A stretch of DNA of 64,000 bases from Sutcliffiella horikoshii (GCA_001636495.1 KV440964.1:78666-142665), one strand, 5' to 3'. Positions 15,513 to 24,538 are shown, counted from the stretch's first letter. The notes: generated by a model not told the origin, from the sequence alone. Translations and numbers: made by a program.

Positions 15513-16025
15513 TCAAGGATAAAAGTAAGTGATGTTACCGGCAATTTCGTTTATGATCGCGTTAGGATCCTTGTTGGTCGTTTCATACAAATAGGGAATG
15601 TTCTCCTTTTTATTCTCCAGCTGTTGTAGAAGCTCCAAGGAACGAGAAATCATTTCGGTGTCTCCCCGTCTCGTTATCCGCTCCACAAGCACTTCCGGGT
15701 CAGCCCGAAGGACATAGTAGTGGAGCGTTATATCCAAGCCTGTCTGTTGGAGTTCCCTGCAAAACCACTCCAACTCCTCCTCTACCACATAATCAATGAC
15801 AACATCATAGCCATTCAGCAAAAAATTCTTGGTCAGGCTGCTTATGTTCTGCCAGACCATGGAGAGCTTCTCTTCCCAAAGCGGCTGCTCCTCCCCTGCA
15901 AACATCGCGCTAATCAAGTCACCCTCAACAAGTACCGCTTTCTCTAATTTATGTGCAAGTCCTTTCGTGATCGTCGATTTCCCAACACCACACGGACCAG
16001 AAATAATATAGATGGACCTTGTCAT
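15513..16025 (-). CDS. P-loop nucleoside/antibiotic kinase-like protein
   Basis: A 170-residue AAA/adenylate-kinase-like P-loop protein. GPCGVGKST (residues 10-18) is the Walker A motif. The LID-like R-R stretch (ERITRRGD) and the acidic VEGDLIS following strand 2 fit small-molecule kinases such as the chloramphenicol phosphotransferase or gluconate kinase group. The substrate is not predictable. Its stop codon overlaps the -35 box of the next transcription unit. Confidence 0.7.
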   Translation of the reverse strand: MTRSIYIISGPCGVGKSTITKGLAHKLEKAVLVEGDLISAMFAGEEQPLWEEKLSMVWQNISSLTKNFLLNGYDVVIDYVVEEELEWFCRELQQTGLDITLHYYVLRADPEVLVERITRRGDTEMISRSLELLQQLENKKENIPYLYETTNKDPNAIINEIAGNITYFYP

Positions 16026-16272
16026 GACTACACCGCTTCCTCCAATAATTTAACCTTCTGAGTCAAGGCGTTGTACTCCCTTGTTACAAAGATAACATAG
16101 ATGACCGTTTGTTCTATCGGTACAAGATTTACTTAAGCTTTTTTCTTCGTCATCAAAAACTATTAATCTTAAATCTATTTTTTGCACTCTTTGTAGTTTT
16201 CAAGAATAAGATAATACAAGCATTACTCTTAAACTTTTAATAGCTTTAGAGTGATGCTATAAAAAATGAAAG

Positions 16273-17127
16273 TTGGGACAAATGTTGAATGAAGACATCT
16301 ATGTAGAAGAATTCAGTGGGACAAATGACTCCATAAAAATTCAGGCTGCCATTGACTATGCGAGAAGCAATAAAAGAAAGAACGTTAAGTTGGGTAATAA
16401 AGATTATTTTATAACAAGACCCATCATAATTAAGCAAGACGTCAAATTACAGTTTGATTATGGAACGCGGTTTATTATCTATGGGAATTTCAGGGTATTG
16501 GAAATACAAACAAACGCCTCACTGGTAGGGGCTTATATTGCAATCGATGACCCTGCATTTGATTCCGATGTTATCTATTTAAATGGTAAATATAAATATT
16601 ATAATACATGGAATCGAACACAAATAAGAGATATAAATATTGTGAACTGGCAAAATAGTCATAAGGGTATCGGCCTATCACTTGTTTCCGGTGGGGCAGG
16701 GCATGAAATTTCTTTCGTTAATTTTGAAAACATTAAAATTGCCGGATTGAAGATTGGTATGAAACTGGTTGCCACCCGTCCAGCATCTGGGTTCGCCTGG
16801 ATAAATGCAAACCGATTTCTTAGTGTGTCACTTGACGATTGTATTGAAATGATTACCATTTCGAGCAGTTCAACCATACCATTTGAAATTAGTGGAAATC
16901 AATTTAAAGATCTCCAAATTCAGCCTACATCCATTACATCAAAAATTCTAAAGGTTAGCGGTCAGTTCAACTATTTTGATGGAATGGTTTGGGATGTATC
17001 ATCTATCCCACATAACAACCCTTTGATAGAACTAACCGCCAACAGCATGGACACCACCATCAATATTCCCTCCGTACCTAATACCCGAATTGTCAATAAA
17101 GGGCAGCGTAATAAGATTAATCTTTAA
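16273..17127 (+). CDS. right-handed beta-helix (pectate-lyase-like) protein
   Basis: A 284-residue protein with the pattern of pectate-lyase superfamily or tail-spike-like beta-helices. It opens with EFSGTNDSIKIQAAIDYARSN, the typical N-terminal helix cap (D-x-IQ-AI), and continues with short beta-strand rungs rich in N, I and V. There is no signal peptide. Candidate starts are TTG 16273 and ATG 16282, and neither has a strong ribosome site. The DNA is more AT-rich than its neighbours, and no phage or polysaccharide genes surround it, so it may be a transferred remnant. The 250-nt gap before it is AT-rich, with no feature seen. Confidence 0.6.
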   Translation: MGQMLNEDIYVEEFSGTNDSIKIQAAIDYARSNKRKNVKLGNKDYFITRPIIIKQDVKLQFDYGTRFIIYGNFRVLEIQTNASLVGAYIAIDDPAFDSDVIYLNGKYKYYNTWNRTQIRDINIVNWQNSHKGIGLSLVSGGAGHEISFVNFENIKIAGLKIGMKLVATRPASGFAWINANRFLSVSLDDCIEMITISSSSTIPFEISGNQFKDLQIQPTSITSKILKVSGQFNYFDGMVWDVSSIPHNNPLIELTANSMDTTINIPSVPNTRIVNKGQRNKINL

Positions 17128-17158
17128 AAAGTATGATTGGGCTAGGCATAAAACAATG

Positions 17159-17192
17159 GAGGCACAAATAATATCTTCACCAATCGTGCCTC
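17159..17192. terminator. hairpin between convergent genes
   Basis: GAGGCAC (17159-17165) pairs with GTGCCTC (17186-17192) around a 20-nt loop, between the beta-helix gene and the convergent zinc-ribbon gene. T-runs are weak. Confidence 0.45.
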
Positions 17193-17247
17193 TTTGTTAC
17201 AAGGATAACCTGTATTTCCTTTCGCTTTAACGACTATCCTTAACGCG

Positions 17248-17535
17248 CTACTCCATCGTCCCGTCATCAAAAAAACGCTTTTCGCACTTTGGACATACAA
17301 AAGCGTAAGATAGCTCAATTTCGCTGTCGTATCTGAGTGGTAGTCTCTTCTTGCAATTAGGGCATCTCCAGAAAATGAAAGATACGACAACAAATATAAA
17401 AAGTAGTATAAGAGTTATAGAAATTAACCAAGTACTATCGAAAATCCCACCTATAAAGCTGAAAAATGCTCCGACAAACAATACCCACACAACCGCATTC
17501 CTGATCCTTAACGGATTCAAGTACTTTCTCCCCAT
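17248..17535 (-). CDS. membrane protein with C-terminal zinc ribbon
   Basis: A 95-residue protein with two membrane helices (about residues 12-33 and 37-57) and two CxxC motifs: CPNC right after the second helix and CPKC near the end. They form a zinc ribbon on the cytoplasmic side. The ATG at 17535 has GAGGTG upstream. Its role is unknown. It is close to the GNAT gene upstream and may share a transcript. Confidence 0.6.
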   Translation of the reverse strand: MGRKYLNPLRIRNAVVWVLFVGAFFSFIGGIFDSTWLISITLILLFIFVVVSFIFWRCPNCKKRLPLRYDSEIELSYAFVCPKCEKRFFDDGTME

Positions 17536-17578
17536 GGCGACCACCTCTCTTTATTTCATCACCTGCTCCTCTTTTTTC

Positions 17579-18121
17579 TTAATCATTGAAATCCACCTTA
17601 ACTCTCCAAATCATATGATGATACCCTTCGCCCCAATAGTCTTCTAGCAAATAAGCCGGTTCACCAAATTTCTTCTCCCAAATTTTTTGAGCACTTGCAT
17701 AGCCACTATCTAAACAAAACTCACTAATTCTATTGTTTTGCAGCGTTTGATACATATTTTCTAAAAGTAAATTCCCTATTCCCAACCTTTGATAGTCCGG
17801 ATGCACAAATACTGTACCCACCTCACACAATTCCTTTAAGGCATTATCCGTACATTTACATATAAGATCGCTTGCTGCACCATATTCAATTGTGCCAATG
17901 ATTCTACCTCTCTCTAAAGCCAGCAAAAAAAACCGATCCTCTCCATTGCTTGTTAGGTCACGAGCTAAGTAAGCTTTTTTGGACTCAATCTCAGCCTCTA
18001 AATCCTCTAACTCATCTCCGATACCTTCTTTGTTAAATGTATCTATAATTACCGTTCTAAAAAAGTGATGTAACTCGTTAATATCTTCCGTTCTTGGCCT
18101 TCTTATCTCAACGTCAAGCAC
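17579..18121 (-). CDS. GNAT family N-acetyltransferase
   Basis: A 180-residue acetyltransferase. VFVHPDYQRLGIGNLLLENMYQ (about residues 104-125) carries the Q-x-x-G-x-G acetyl-CoA loop, and IWEKKFGEPAY replaces the usual Y-x-x-x-GF motif B. ELHHFFRTVIIDTFNKEGI near the N-terminus is the substrate-side helix. It starts 21 nt after the HAD phosphatase gene, so the two are probably co-transcribed. Confidence 0.8.
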   Translation of the reverse strand: MLDVEIRRPRTEDINELHHFFRTVIIDTFNKEGIGDELEDLEAEIESKKAYLARDLTSNGEDRFFLLALERGRIIGTIEYGAASDLICKCTDNALKELCEVGTVFVHPDYQRLGIGNLLLENMYQTLQNNRISEFCLDSGYASAQKIWEKKFGEPAYLLEDYWGEGYHHMIWRVKVDFND

Positions 18122-18142
18122 TGTATAGCCTCCCCAAAACTA

Positions 18143-18805
18143 TTACACCCGGCTTCCCAGCAACATATCTTTTAATTGAACCACACTAGAAACGATGTAA
18201 TTCGGCTCCGCATCCCTTATTTCTTCCTGAGAACCGTACCCATACGTCACTCCAATCGAATCAATCCCTGTATTCTTCGCCCCAATTATATCGTGCTTTC
18301 GATCACCAATCATAATAAATTTGCTAGGTTCATAATTAGTATATTTATCTAGTATGTATTGAATGGTTTCCGTTTTGGATGACCTAGTTCCATCTAGGTT
18401 ACTCCCTACAATATGTTGAAAATACTGCTCCAAATTAAAATACTTCATGATTTGCTCAGCAAAGACTGTAGGCTTTGAGGTCGCAACAATTAAAAGATAG
18501 CCATTTTCCTTTAATGCCGCTAATAGCAAGGAGATATTGGGATATAACACATTTTCAAACATCCCCTTCTCCTTAAATCTTTCCCTATAAAAATCAATTG
18601 CATATTTAGACTTCATTTCATCAAAACCGTAATATTCCGCAAAAGAAACCTGAAGTGGTGGACCAATAAAACACTCTAGCTTATCGGTATCAGGTTCCAC
18701 AATATCCATTTTCTCTAATGCATATTGAACTGACTTAGTAATCCCTTCTTTCGGATCGGAAATGGTTCCATCTAAATCGAATAGTATTATCTTGTATTCT
18801 GCCAA
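18143..18805 (-). CDS. HAD family hydrolase, phosphoglycolate-phosphatase-like
   Basis: A 220-residue HAD phosphatase. DLDGT holds the nucleophile D10 and acid D12. ATSKPT is motif II and MIGDRKHDIIGA is motif IV, with K in EPSK or SSKTE as motif III. The helical cap between motifs I and II is of the Gph/PpaX type. It probably dephosphorylates a small phosphoester such as phosphoglycolate, a 5'-nucleotide or pyrophosphate. Confidence 0.85.
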   Translation of the reverse strand: MAEYKIILFDLDGTISDPKEGITKSVQYALEKMDIVEPDTDKLECFIGPPLQVSFAEYYGFDEMKSKYAIDFYRERFKEKGMFENVLYPNISLLLAALKENGYLLIVATSKPTVFAEQIMKYFNLEQYFQHIVGSNLDGTRSSKTETIQYILDKYTNYEPSKFIMIGDRKHDIIGAKNTGIDSIGVTYGYGSQEEIRDAEPNYIVSSVVQLKDMLLGSRV

Positions 18806-18831
18806 AAAAGGTCCCTCCTTGTTGTTACTGA

Positions 18832-19044
18832 TTACCTCTTACCCAACCTTGAATGTCGTTGATCCGCTGCATTCAAGACAAATAATATAGAGAAAAAATT
18901 GATGAAAATCCCTACAGAAATCATTATCCATTTAGTAATTGGGAATAAATCTGATATAAGAAATAATAATGGCGTAACCAGCACCAAGGTTAAGCCTATG
19001 AAGAACGACTTTGTTTCAGGTACGGCTTTGATTTTATCTAACAT
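18832..19044 (-). CDS. small two-span membrane protein
   Basis: A 70-residue protein with two membrane helices (about residues 14-34 and 37-57) and a short basic tail (RHSRLGKR). The ATG at 19044 is preceded by AAAGGTGAG. It lies between the HAD and DUF4269 genes on the same strand. No family is recognised. Confidence 0.55.
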   Translation of the reverse strand: MLDKIKAVPETKSFFIGLTLVLVTPLLFLISDLFPITKWIMISVGIFINFFSILFVLNAADQRHSRLGKR

Positions 19045-19101
19045 TATACTCACCTTTTCTACTAAGTTTGGCCGCTCATTTACTATAACGCCGAAAAGCA
19101 C

Positions 19102-19632
19102 CTACACTATCCCTTCTTCCACTCCGAACAAGATCAGACCTTCATAAGGGTCTCCACTAATGTTTAAGAGCTTACAAAATGCAGGTTCCGTTTTGTACCC
19201 TTGATTCTTTAGGTGTATCACTTTCTCTTTTAAGCCGGGATTTCTTTTCAACAGTTCATATTCAATTATCATATGGAGGTATGCAAACTGCTTCTGGACT
19301 GGTTGAGCCTGGCCGAACAATTCAAACTCGAAATCCTGAAAGATAAAGTTCGCTATCACAACTTCTTTCCCACGAATCGTTGTTCTTTTTATGGTGAAAT
19401 TTTGTTTATCAGCATAAAGCGCTCGTATTTCCCCTGCAAAAAGATCTAATTCCTTTACTTCCATAATGATGTCTAGATCTGATCCTCTTACATCAATACC
19501 GATGGGGAGCGTCCCACATAAGACTGGTTTATAAATGTGAAGCTCATTTAAAATGTTTAATTCCTGAATGGCTGAATAAGCCTTTTTTTGCTGTTTGTTG
19601 CCGGTTTTCATTTGCTCGAAAAGATTGATCAA
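19102..19632 (-). CDS. DUF4269 nucleotidyltransferase-fold protein
   Basis: A 176-residue protein of the DUF4269 family. CGTLPIGIDVRGSDLDII (about residues 39-56) looks like the G-x-D-x-D core of the polymerase-beta-type nucleotidyltransferase fold, and NFIFQDFEFELFGQ supplies a third acidic strand. The substrate is unknown. It is followed by a small membrane gene on the same strand. Confidence 0.7.
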   Translation of the reverse strand: MINLFEQMKTGNKQQKKAYSAIQELNILNELHIYKPVLCGTLPIGIDVRGSDLDIIMEVKELDLFAGEIRALYADKQNFTIKRTTIRGKEVVIANFIFQDFEFELFGQAQPVQKQFAYLHMIIEYELLKRNPGLKEKVIHLKNQGYKTEPAFCKLLNISGDPYEGLILFGVEEGIV

Positions 19633-19666
19633 GAAACCCTCTCCTATTACTATATATAAATCTAGT

Positions 19667-19688
19667 GCTATTCAAGATGTTGAATAGC
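19667..19688. terminator. perfect hairpin
   Basis: GCTATTCAA (19667-19675) pairs with TTGAATAGC (19680-19688), loop GATG. It lies upstream of the DUF4269 start. There is no T-run. Confidence 0.4.
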
Positions 19689-19848
19689 GCCAAAATACCA
19701 GTTCGTTGCTTTTAAGGTTTTTCCGAATACACTATAATTTCGACATTACACGGCATATTCCTTCCCATTAATTACCTGATGAAACTTGCACTGAAATCTT
19801 TCATGTATTCAGTTTTTAGCAATACATTTCCTGAATTTTTCCCCATAA

Positions 19849-19889
19849 AAAATGAGCACTGATCCCGTTCCTAGGATTGTGCTCATTTT
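19849..19889 (-). terminator. terminator after the 54-residue gene
   Basis: AAAATGAGCAC (19849-19859) pairs with GTGCTCATTTT (19879-19889), followed on the minus strand by TTATGGGGAAAAATTC. It lies 40 nt after the stop of the small gene at 19930. Confidence 0.7.
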
Positions 19890-19929
19890 AGATTGTTGCC
19901 AACACCAACGGGCATTGATATGAAACCTA

Positions 19930-20094
19930 CTATTCTTTCGCCTTAAATTTTTTGGAAAATATCCAACCAAATATCCCTCCGACACCTAGCCCAAAAATTA
20001 GCGATGAAGCTATATTATCAAATGCAATTAAACCCACAACTGTCATCATGACTACAAAGAAAGAAAGTATAAACCAACTTACTTTACTACTCAT
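19930..20094 (-). CDS. 54-residue two-span membrane protein
   Basis: A short frame, MSSKVSWFILSFFVVMMT onward, with two hydrophobic helices (residues 6-24 and 30-47) separated by DNIAS and ending in KKFKAKE. AGGAG lies 8 nt before the ATG. A terminator follows. It sits just downstream of the VanY-like gene on the same strand and could be co-transcribed with it. The function is unknown. Confidence 0.6.
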   Translation of the reverse strand: MSSKVSWFILSFFVVMMTVVGLIAFDNIASSLIFGLGVGGIFGWIFSKKFKAKE

Positions 20095-20154
20095 TACTAT
20101 CACTCCTTAATATATTTTATATTAAGTGAAAGTGGGGTACTATAATCACAGTCC

Positions 20155-21021
20155 CTATGAGGAAAACACTGTTACAATCACACCATCGACATTGTTACCT
20201 GAAATCTCATAATAATGATCCTCAGGCACAGGAATCGTCATATTTTCAGTAACAGGATAATAAGAAATCTCATACCTTTCCCCGTTTACACTTGCAGATA
20301 TATTTTCTTCTTTTTTTAGATATTCCAAATATTCTTCTAGAACTAAATTCTTTTCTTTCATAATTGCACTGTGTGGGAAACCAACATAGCGGATGTGCCA
20401 CGGTTCATATTGAATGCCCGTTATTCCGACTTTATCCTTTGGATAGCGTAAAATGAATCCGTATTTCCAAGCGTTTTCTTCTATCCACCTTCCTTCTGGT
20501 GCATCAGCCATCCTCATTTGAGTAGATCCTACATCAAGCGATAATCCTAGATTATGTTCGCTATATCCCGGTGGCAAAGCATAGTCAGGACCCATGTTTT
20601 CAAAGAGTATGCTCTGCTCATTGAAGTCTCGAAAACCGCTTGTAATGGCAAAATTTTGAATGCCTTCTTTTCCTGCAGCAGCAATCATCTCTGAGAATTG
20701 ATGCGCAATCTCCTCTGACAAATAAATGTCAGTGCCTAACAATACGTAACCTTTTGTTAAATCATTGTTTGCTGATAAAATAACTATATCCGTTATAATG
20801 CCCTCTTGGTGAACCGGATGTTCACTATTGACGAGAAGCAGATTTCCTTGAAAAATTTGCTCCACTTTAATCTCTTTTTGAATTTCTTCTGTCGTCCATC
20901 TTTCCTCTTTCTCATTTTTATAATCACCATATTGTATTTCTACTTTTGGTTCAGCAAAAGGTTTCATATAAACGAAAGTTAACCCCAAACATAGTATTAA
21001 TGCAAAGCCCCACTTCTTCAT
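20155..21021 (-). CDS. vanY: VanY-like D-alanyl-D-alanine carboxypeptidase
   Basis: A 288-residue peptidase M15B with an N-terminal signal anchor (residues 4-20). SEHNLGLSLD (154-163) and EPWHIRYVG (206-214) give the zinc ligands H156, D163 and H209, with E206 as the catalytic base. TSGFRDFNEQ (about 128-137) is the substrate Arg region. VanY enzymes trim the terminal D-Ala from peptidoglycan precursors at the outer face of the membrane. It lies next to a vanRS-type pair with a shared upstream motif. No vanHAX genes are present, so high-level glycopeptide resistance is not implied. Confidence 0.85.
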   Translation of the reverse strand: MKKWGFALILCLGLTFVYMKPFAEPKVEIQYGDYKNEKEERWTTEEIQKEIKVEQIFQGNLLLVNSEHPVHQEGIITDIVILSANNDLTKGYVLLGTDIYLSEEIAHQFSEMIAAAGKEGIQNFAITSGFRDFNEQSILFENMGPDYALPPGYSEHNLGLSLDVGSTQMRMADAPEGRWIEENAWKYGFILRYPKDKVGITGIQYEPWHIRYVGFPHSAIMKEKNLVLEEYLEYLKKEENISASVNGERYEISYYPVTENMTIPVPEDHYYEISGNNVDGVIVTVFSS

Positions 21022-21080
21022 TATCTAATTTCCTCCCTTGTTCTTCCTTTCTTAAAGAATAGGAGAAATTATTTAAAAAA

Positions 21081-21113
21081 AGAGTAGGGTAAATATTAAA
21101 TTTTTCTTAAATA
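21081..21113 (-). promoter_or_regulatory. putative VanR-type site upstream of vanY
   Basis: TTAAATTTTTCTTAAAT (21096-21112) is nearly identical to TTAACTTTTTCTTAAAT at 23146-23162 upstream of vanR, with a related AGTA-run beside each. Two copies, one before each transcription unit of the system, suggest a binding site for the response regulator. Confidence 0.55.
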
Positions 21114-21125
21114 CTTCATTTAAAG

Positions 21126-22238
21126 CTAATCTAGATTAATTTGTTCATTATCCATTGGTAACCGAACTTCAAAAACTGTTTTGATGATATCACTTTCGAC
21201 AGTGATGGTGCCATTGTGCTGCTCCAAAATATTCTTCGCAATGAATAAGCCAAGACCAGTACCATCTTCTTGATTTGTTCTTGCTTTGTCACCAGTATAG
21301 AACATCTCAAAGATATGCGGGAGTTCGTTTGGAGGAATACTATCTCCATAATTCACAACTTGAACGACCACTTCATCTAGCTCGATAGTGCCGTAGATAT
21401 CCACATACTGACCTTCATATCCATAACGAATGGCATTGGTTATAAGGTTTTCAAACACACGGGCTATTAATTCTCCATCACCTAAAATGGGTAGGTGAGA
21501 AATACATTCCAGGCGTGCAACCAAATGATTCTTTTTGAGGACTGGATACAATTCTTCCTTTAATTGATTAAGGAGGTCAGTTAAGTTTAATCTATTTTTT
21601 TCAACTGGAAGAATTCCATAGTTCATTCTAGTTATTTCAAATAATTCATCAATTAGCCTTTCTAAACGCTGAGACTTAGTAAAAGCAATGGTTAAAAAAT
21701 GCTTTGCTTGTTCTTTAGTCAAATTTTCATCCTTAAGGATCAAATCTAAATATCCCAGTACAGAGGTTAGTGGCGTCCGCAAATCATGTGCTAAATTTAC
21801 TACCAATTGATCCTTGCTGCTTTCCGAAAAGTCTCCTCTTTCTACAGCTTGTTTCAATTGTTCACTTGCCAAATTAATATCATGTGCTATTTGCTGAAAT
21901 TCATCATTTGATTTTATTTGTATTTGATGTGAAAAGTCTCCCCGGGAGAGTTGGTGAATTCCAATTGAAATCTCGTTAAAGTAGATAGAGTATCGCTTTG
22001 TAAGTATGTAAAAAAACATGAAAGAAAGAGGGATAAAAAGTAGTAAGAATACATTAATGTCGCCAATTTGTTTCATAACTTTCCGATAATATTCTAGCTG
22101 GTCACCATACTGGACATTCGTATAATAATATAATTGGAGTGATTTAAAGACTATAAACGTTATAGTTCCAGAAAAAATCATACTTAAACCAAATAATAGT
22201 ACCATCTTCGACCTGAAGCTGTGCATCATTTTACCCAT
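21126..22238 (-). CDS. vanS: VanS-type sensor histidine kinase
   Basis: A 370-residue membrane kinase. There are two membrane helices (about residues 12-32 and 61-80), so the sensing loop outside is only some 28 residues long. A HAMP-like region (81-133) follows, then the HisKA box with the phospho-acceptor H151 (NLAHDLRTPLTS) and a HATPase domain with NAIRYGY and GTGLGLFIAKNI. The short external loop suggests sensing within the membrane or through a partner. The start overlaps the end of the vanR gene by 8 bases. Confidence 0.88.
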   Translation of the reverse strand: MGKMMHSFRSKMVLLFGLSMIFSGTITFIVFKSLQLYYYTNVQYGDQLEYYRKVMKQIGDINVFLLLFIPLSFMFFYILTKRYSIYFNEISIGIHQLSRGDFSHQIQIKSNDEFQQIAHDINLASEQLKQAVERGDFSESSKDQLVVNLAHDLRTPLTSVLGYLDLILKDENLTKEQAKHFLTIAFTKSQRLERLIDELFEITRMNYGILPVEKNRLNLTDLLNQLKEELYPVLKKNHLVARLECISHLPILGDGELIARVFENLITNAIRYGYEGQYVDIYGTIELDEVVVQVVNYGDSIPPNELPHIFEMFYTGDKARTNQEDGTGLGLFIAKNILEQHNGTITVESDIIKTVFEVRLPMDNEQINLD

Positions 22239-22926
22239 TGAATGTATACCCTACCCCCCATACCGTCTTAATCCATTTGTCTTTCCGTCTATCTTCTTCA
22301 AGCTTTTTTCTAAGCGTACGTATGTGAACCATAACAGTATTTCCACTTTCAAAATACGCTTCACCCCAAACTTGCTGAAAAATATTTTCCACGCTATAAA
22401 CCTTCTTTGGATTACATGCAAGTAAATACAAAATATCAAACTCTTTCGGCCTAAGCTGGATACTCTCACCATAAAGGGTTACTGTGCGCTGATCAGGAGT
22501 TATCACTAACCCTCCATATTCCAGGGAGGTTTTATTGTCTATTTTGGGTTGATTAAGCTTCATAAAACGTCTGAGTTGAGCATTTACACGGGCAACTAAT
22601 TCTATTGGGGTGAATGGCTTCGTCATATAATCATCCGCTCCAATGACAAGCCCCTGTACCTTATCGAAGTCCGATGTCTTGGCACTTAAAAAGATGATCG
22701 GCAAATTATGCTTTTCCCGAATGCAGCGGGTTACTTCATAACCATCCATTTTTGGCATCATGATATCCAAAATCAGCAAATCAACCGATTGAGTTTCAAC
22801 TGCATGAACTGCCTCTTCTCCATCTGCAACTTTTATAACATGATACCCTTCTTTTTCTAAATGGATAGCGACCAGATCGGCAATTTCAGCATCATCATCA
22901 GCAATTAATATGGATAAACGTTTCAA
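22231..22926 (-). CDS. vanR: VanR-type OmpR family response regulator
   Basis: A 231-residue regulator. The receiver domain has the acidic D10-D12 cluster, phospho-acceptor D54 (LDIMMPKMDGYE) and K in YMTKPF. The C-terminal winged helix (about residues 130-231) holds RPKEFDILYLLA and VHIRTLRKKL, with the wing VWGVGYTF. It is the first gene of the vanR-vanS unit and probably controls vanY too, as a shared motif lies upstream of both. Confidence 0.9.
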   Translation of the reverse strand: MKRLSILIADDDAEIADLVAIHLEKEGYHVIKVADGEEAVHAVETQSVDLLILDIMMPKMDGYEVTRCIREKHNLPIIFLSAKTSDFDKVQGLVIGADDYMTKPFTPIELVARVNAQLRRFMKLNQPKIDNKTSLEYGGLVITPDQRTVTLYGESIQLRPKEFDILYLLACNPKKVYSVENIFQQVWGEAYFESGNTVMVHIRTLRKKLEEDRRKDKWIKTVWGVGYTFNG

Positions 22927-23130
22927 TTATTTCCACTCCTATATAATTATGTATTCTCTAGATATCCAACAAAGTTTCCGAAACTTCCCCGACAAAAAAC
23001 TGATTTATGCCAAATGTGCTTTAATTCATAGCAATCAGTCAAATTATTACTCATTGGACATTATTCTATCCAAATGAATATATCGGCATTACCTTTTCAT
23101 TTACCACTTTATATAAAATTACTTTAAAAA

Positions 23131-23166
23131 GTAATAGGATAATTCTTAACTTTTTCTTAAATTAAA
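23131..23166 (-). promoter_or_regulatory. putative VanR-type site upstream of vanR
   Basis: TTAACTTTTTCTTAAAT (23146-23162), the partner of the motif before vanY. It lies about 220 nt before the vanR start. The rest of the gap 22927-23174 shows no other clear signal. Confidence 0.5.
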
Positions 23167-23174
23167 CAAAAAAA

Positions 23175-23204
23175 GACCCTTTTCATCGTTACTTGAAAAG
23201 AGTC
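23175..23204 (-). terminator. terminator of the gene at 23215
   Basis: GACCCTTTTCA (23175-23185) pairs with TGAAAAGAGTC (23194-23204), with one mismatch. On the minus strand TTTTTTTG follows. Confidence 0.8.
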
Positions 23205-23214
23205 CTTTATCAAA

Positions 23215-23658
23215 CTATTTACCCGCCATTTGGATAGTGTCTTCCTCCTCCTCGGAATCTTCTTTCAAACTATCCAACAACACAAATCCAAAAATCACAC
23301 CGGCTATCATGGTAAGATCTAAATGTATAATGTCTATTGCAAAAGGAAGGTACTTATACATGATAGTGAGAGAAAGAAGGGGAACCAAAGCTACGTAAAG
23401 GGTTGGGAGTCCAACTGCCAGTAACTTTATCCAATTCACTGACCACGCTTTTTCCTGTTTTATCTCTTTAATTAAATTTGGCAAGCGAAGGAGAATTCCG
23501 ATTATGATCGGGAATATTGTTGCAAAAATCACCGCAGGCCAAAAATTATAGTTCATTTGACCATGTTCGATCAGATGCAACTCATACCTTGAACCGGCAT
23601 AGTAAATAAACCCGATAACCACCGTCCAGAAAAAATACCTCGAAAATTTTCTCATCAC
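23215..23658 (-). CDS. four-span membrane protein
   Basis: A 147-residue protein with four membrane helices (about residues 8-24, 36-57, 74-98, 108-130) and an acidic tail (SLKEDSEEEEDTIQ). No family is recognised. It is a single-gene unit with its own terminator. Confidence 0.55.
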   Translation of the reverse strand: MMRKFSRYFFWTVVIGFIYYAGSRYELHLIEHGQMNYNFWPAVIFATIFPIIIGILLRLPNLIKEIKQEKAWSVNWIKLLAVGLPTLYVALVPLLSLTIMYKYLPFAIDIIHLDLTMIAGVIFGFVLLDSLKEDSEEEEDTIQMAGK

Positions 23659-23812
23659 AAACCTCCTGTATTTTATTGGGCATTCCTTAGTATTTATACG
23701 GAGATTCAGTTGAAATGTTTCACGTTGTGCAGTTATTTTTAGTTAGAATGACATAAAGTGCAAAAATGGCCTGAGAATAGAGTCCCAAGCCATTCTTCTA
23801 TAATATTTATTG

Positions 23813-24457
23813 TTAGATACTCTTTAAAACATCAATCACTTTGCTAGGCTCTACACGTTTTGTATAGTCAGAGTCTACATCTGCAAATACAACTTTACCT
23901 GTTTGATTGATAATGAATGTAGCTGGTTTCGGAAGCTCCCAATCTTCATTCCCATTATGATCCGGCACGATTAAACCAGAACCTTTATATATATCGACTA
24001 AATAATCCGGCATTTTAAAAACCAGATTAAATTGTTCTGCAACTTGATTGCCTTCATCACTAAGAACCAAGAATTCAAGTTCATTCTTTTCCTTTGTAGA
24101 AAGGGATGCATCAGGTGTCTGTGGACTGATGGCAATTAAAGTTGCACCAGCGTTTTTGATAGAGTCTAATTCTCGCTGATAGGCTTTTAATTCAAGATTG
24201 CAGTAGGGGCACCAGCCACCACGATAGAATGTCAAGATCACTGGTCCTTTTTCAAGTTCTTCCTTAATGTACACCTTTTTTCCAGTTGCGTCAGGAAGGA
24301 TAAAATCCGGTACTCTATCTCCCTCTTTAAGCCCCTTTGCCACTCCGGACTCCTCTAATTCTTTTGTTGCCTGCGCCATTAAACGTTGTTTTTCCTCGGA
24401 AGCCTTTTGTTTAAATACCTCTTTATAAGCTTTAATTTCTTCGAGCAATGTAGACAT
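23813..24457 (-). CDS. peroxiredoxin-like AhpC/TSA family protein
   Basis: A 214-residue thioredoxin-fold protein. FYRGGWCPYCNLEL (about residues 77-90) carries a CPYC-type active site, C83 and C86, in the position of a peroxiredoxin peroxidatic Cys. A coiled N-terminal extension (residues 1-45) precedes the domain. It is related to the alkyl hydroperoxide reductase/thiol antioxidant group and is probably a cytoplasmic thiol peroxidase or reductase. Confidence 0.85.
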   Translation of the reverse strand: MSTLLEEIKAYKEVFKQKASEEKQRLMAQATKELEESGVAKGLKEGDRVPDFILPDATGKKVYIKEELEKGPVILTFYRGGWCPYCNLELKAYQRELDSIKNAGATLIAISPQTPDASLSTKEKNELEFLVLSDEGNQVAEQFNLVFKMPDYLVDIYKGSGLIVPDHNGNEDWELPKPATFIINQTGKVVFADVDSDYTKRVEPSKVIDVLKSI

Positions 24458-24538
24458 CCTTATCTTACCTCCTTATGATTTGTTCAACATAACCTTAACA
24501 AAAAAGCATTTGCTTTACCTCTAATTTGCACACAAGAA

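Noticed and set aside
20155-22926. Complete vancomycin resistance operon
   Set aside because: vanH, vanA/B-type ligase and vanX are absent.
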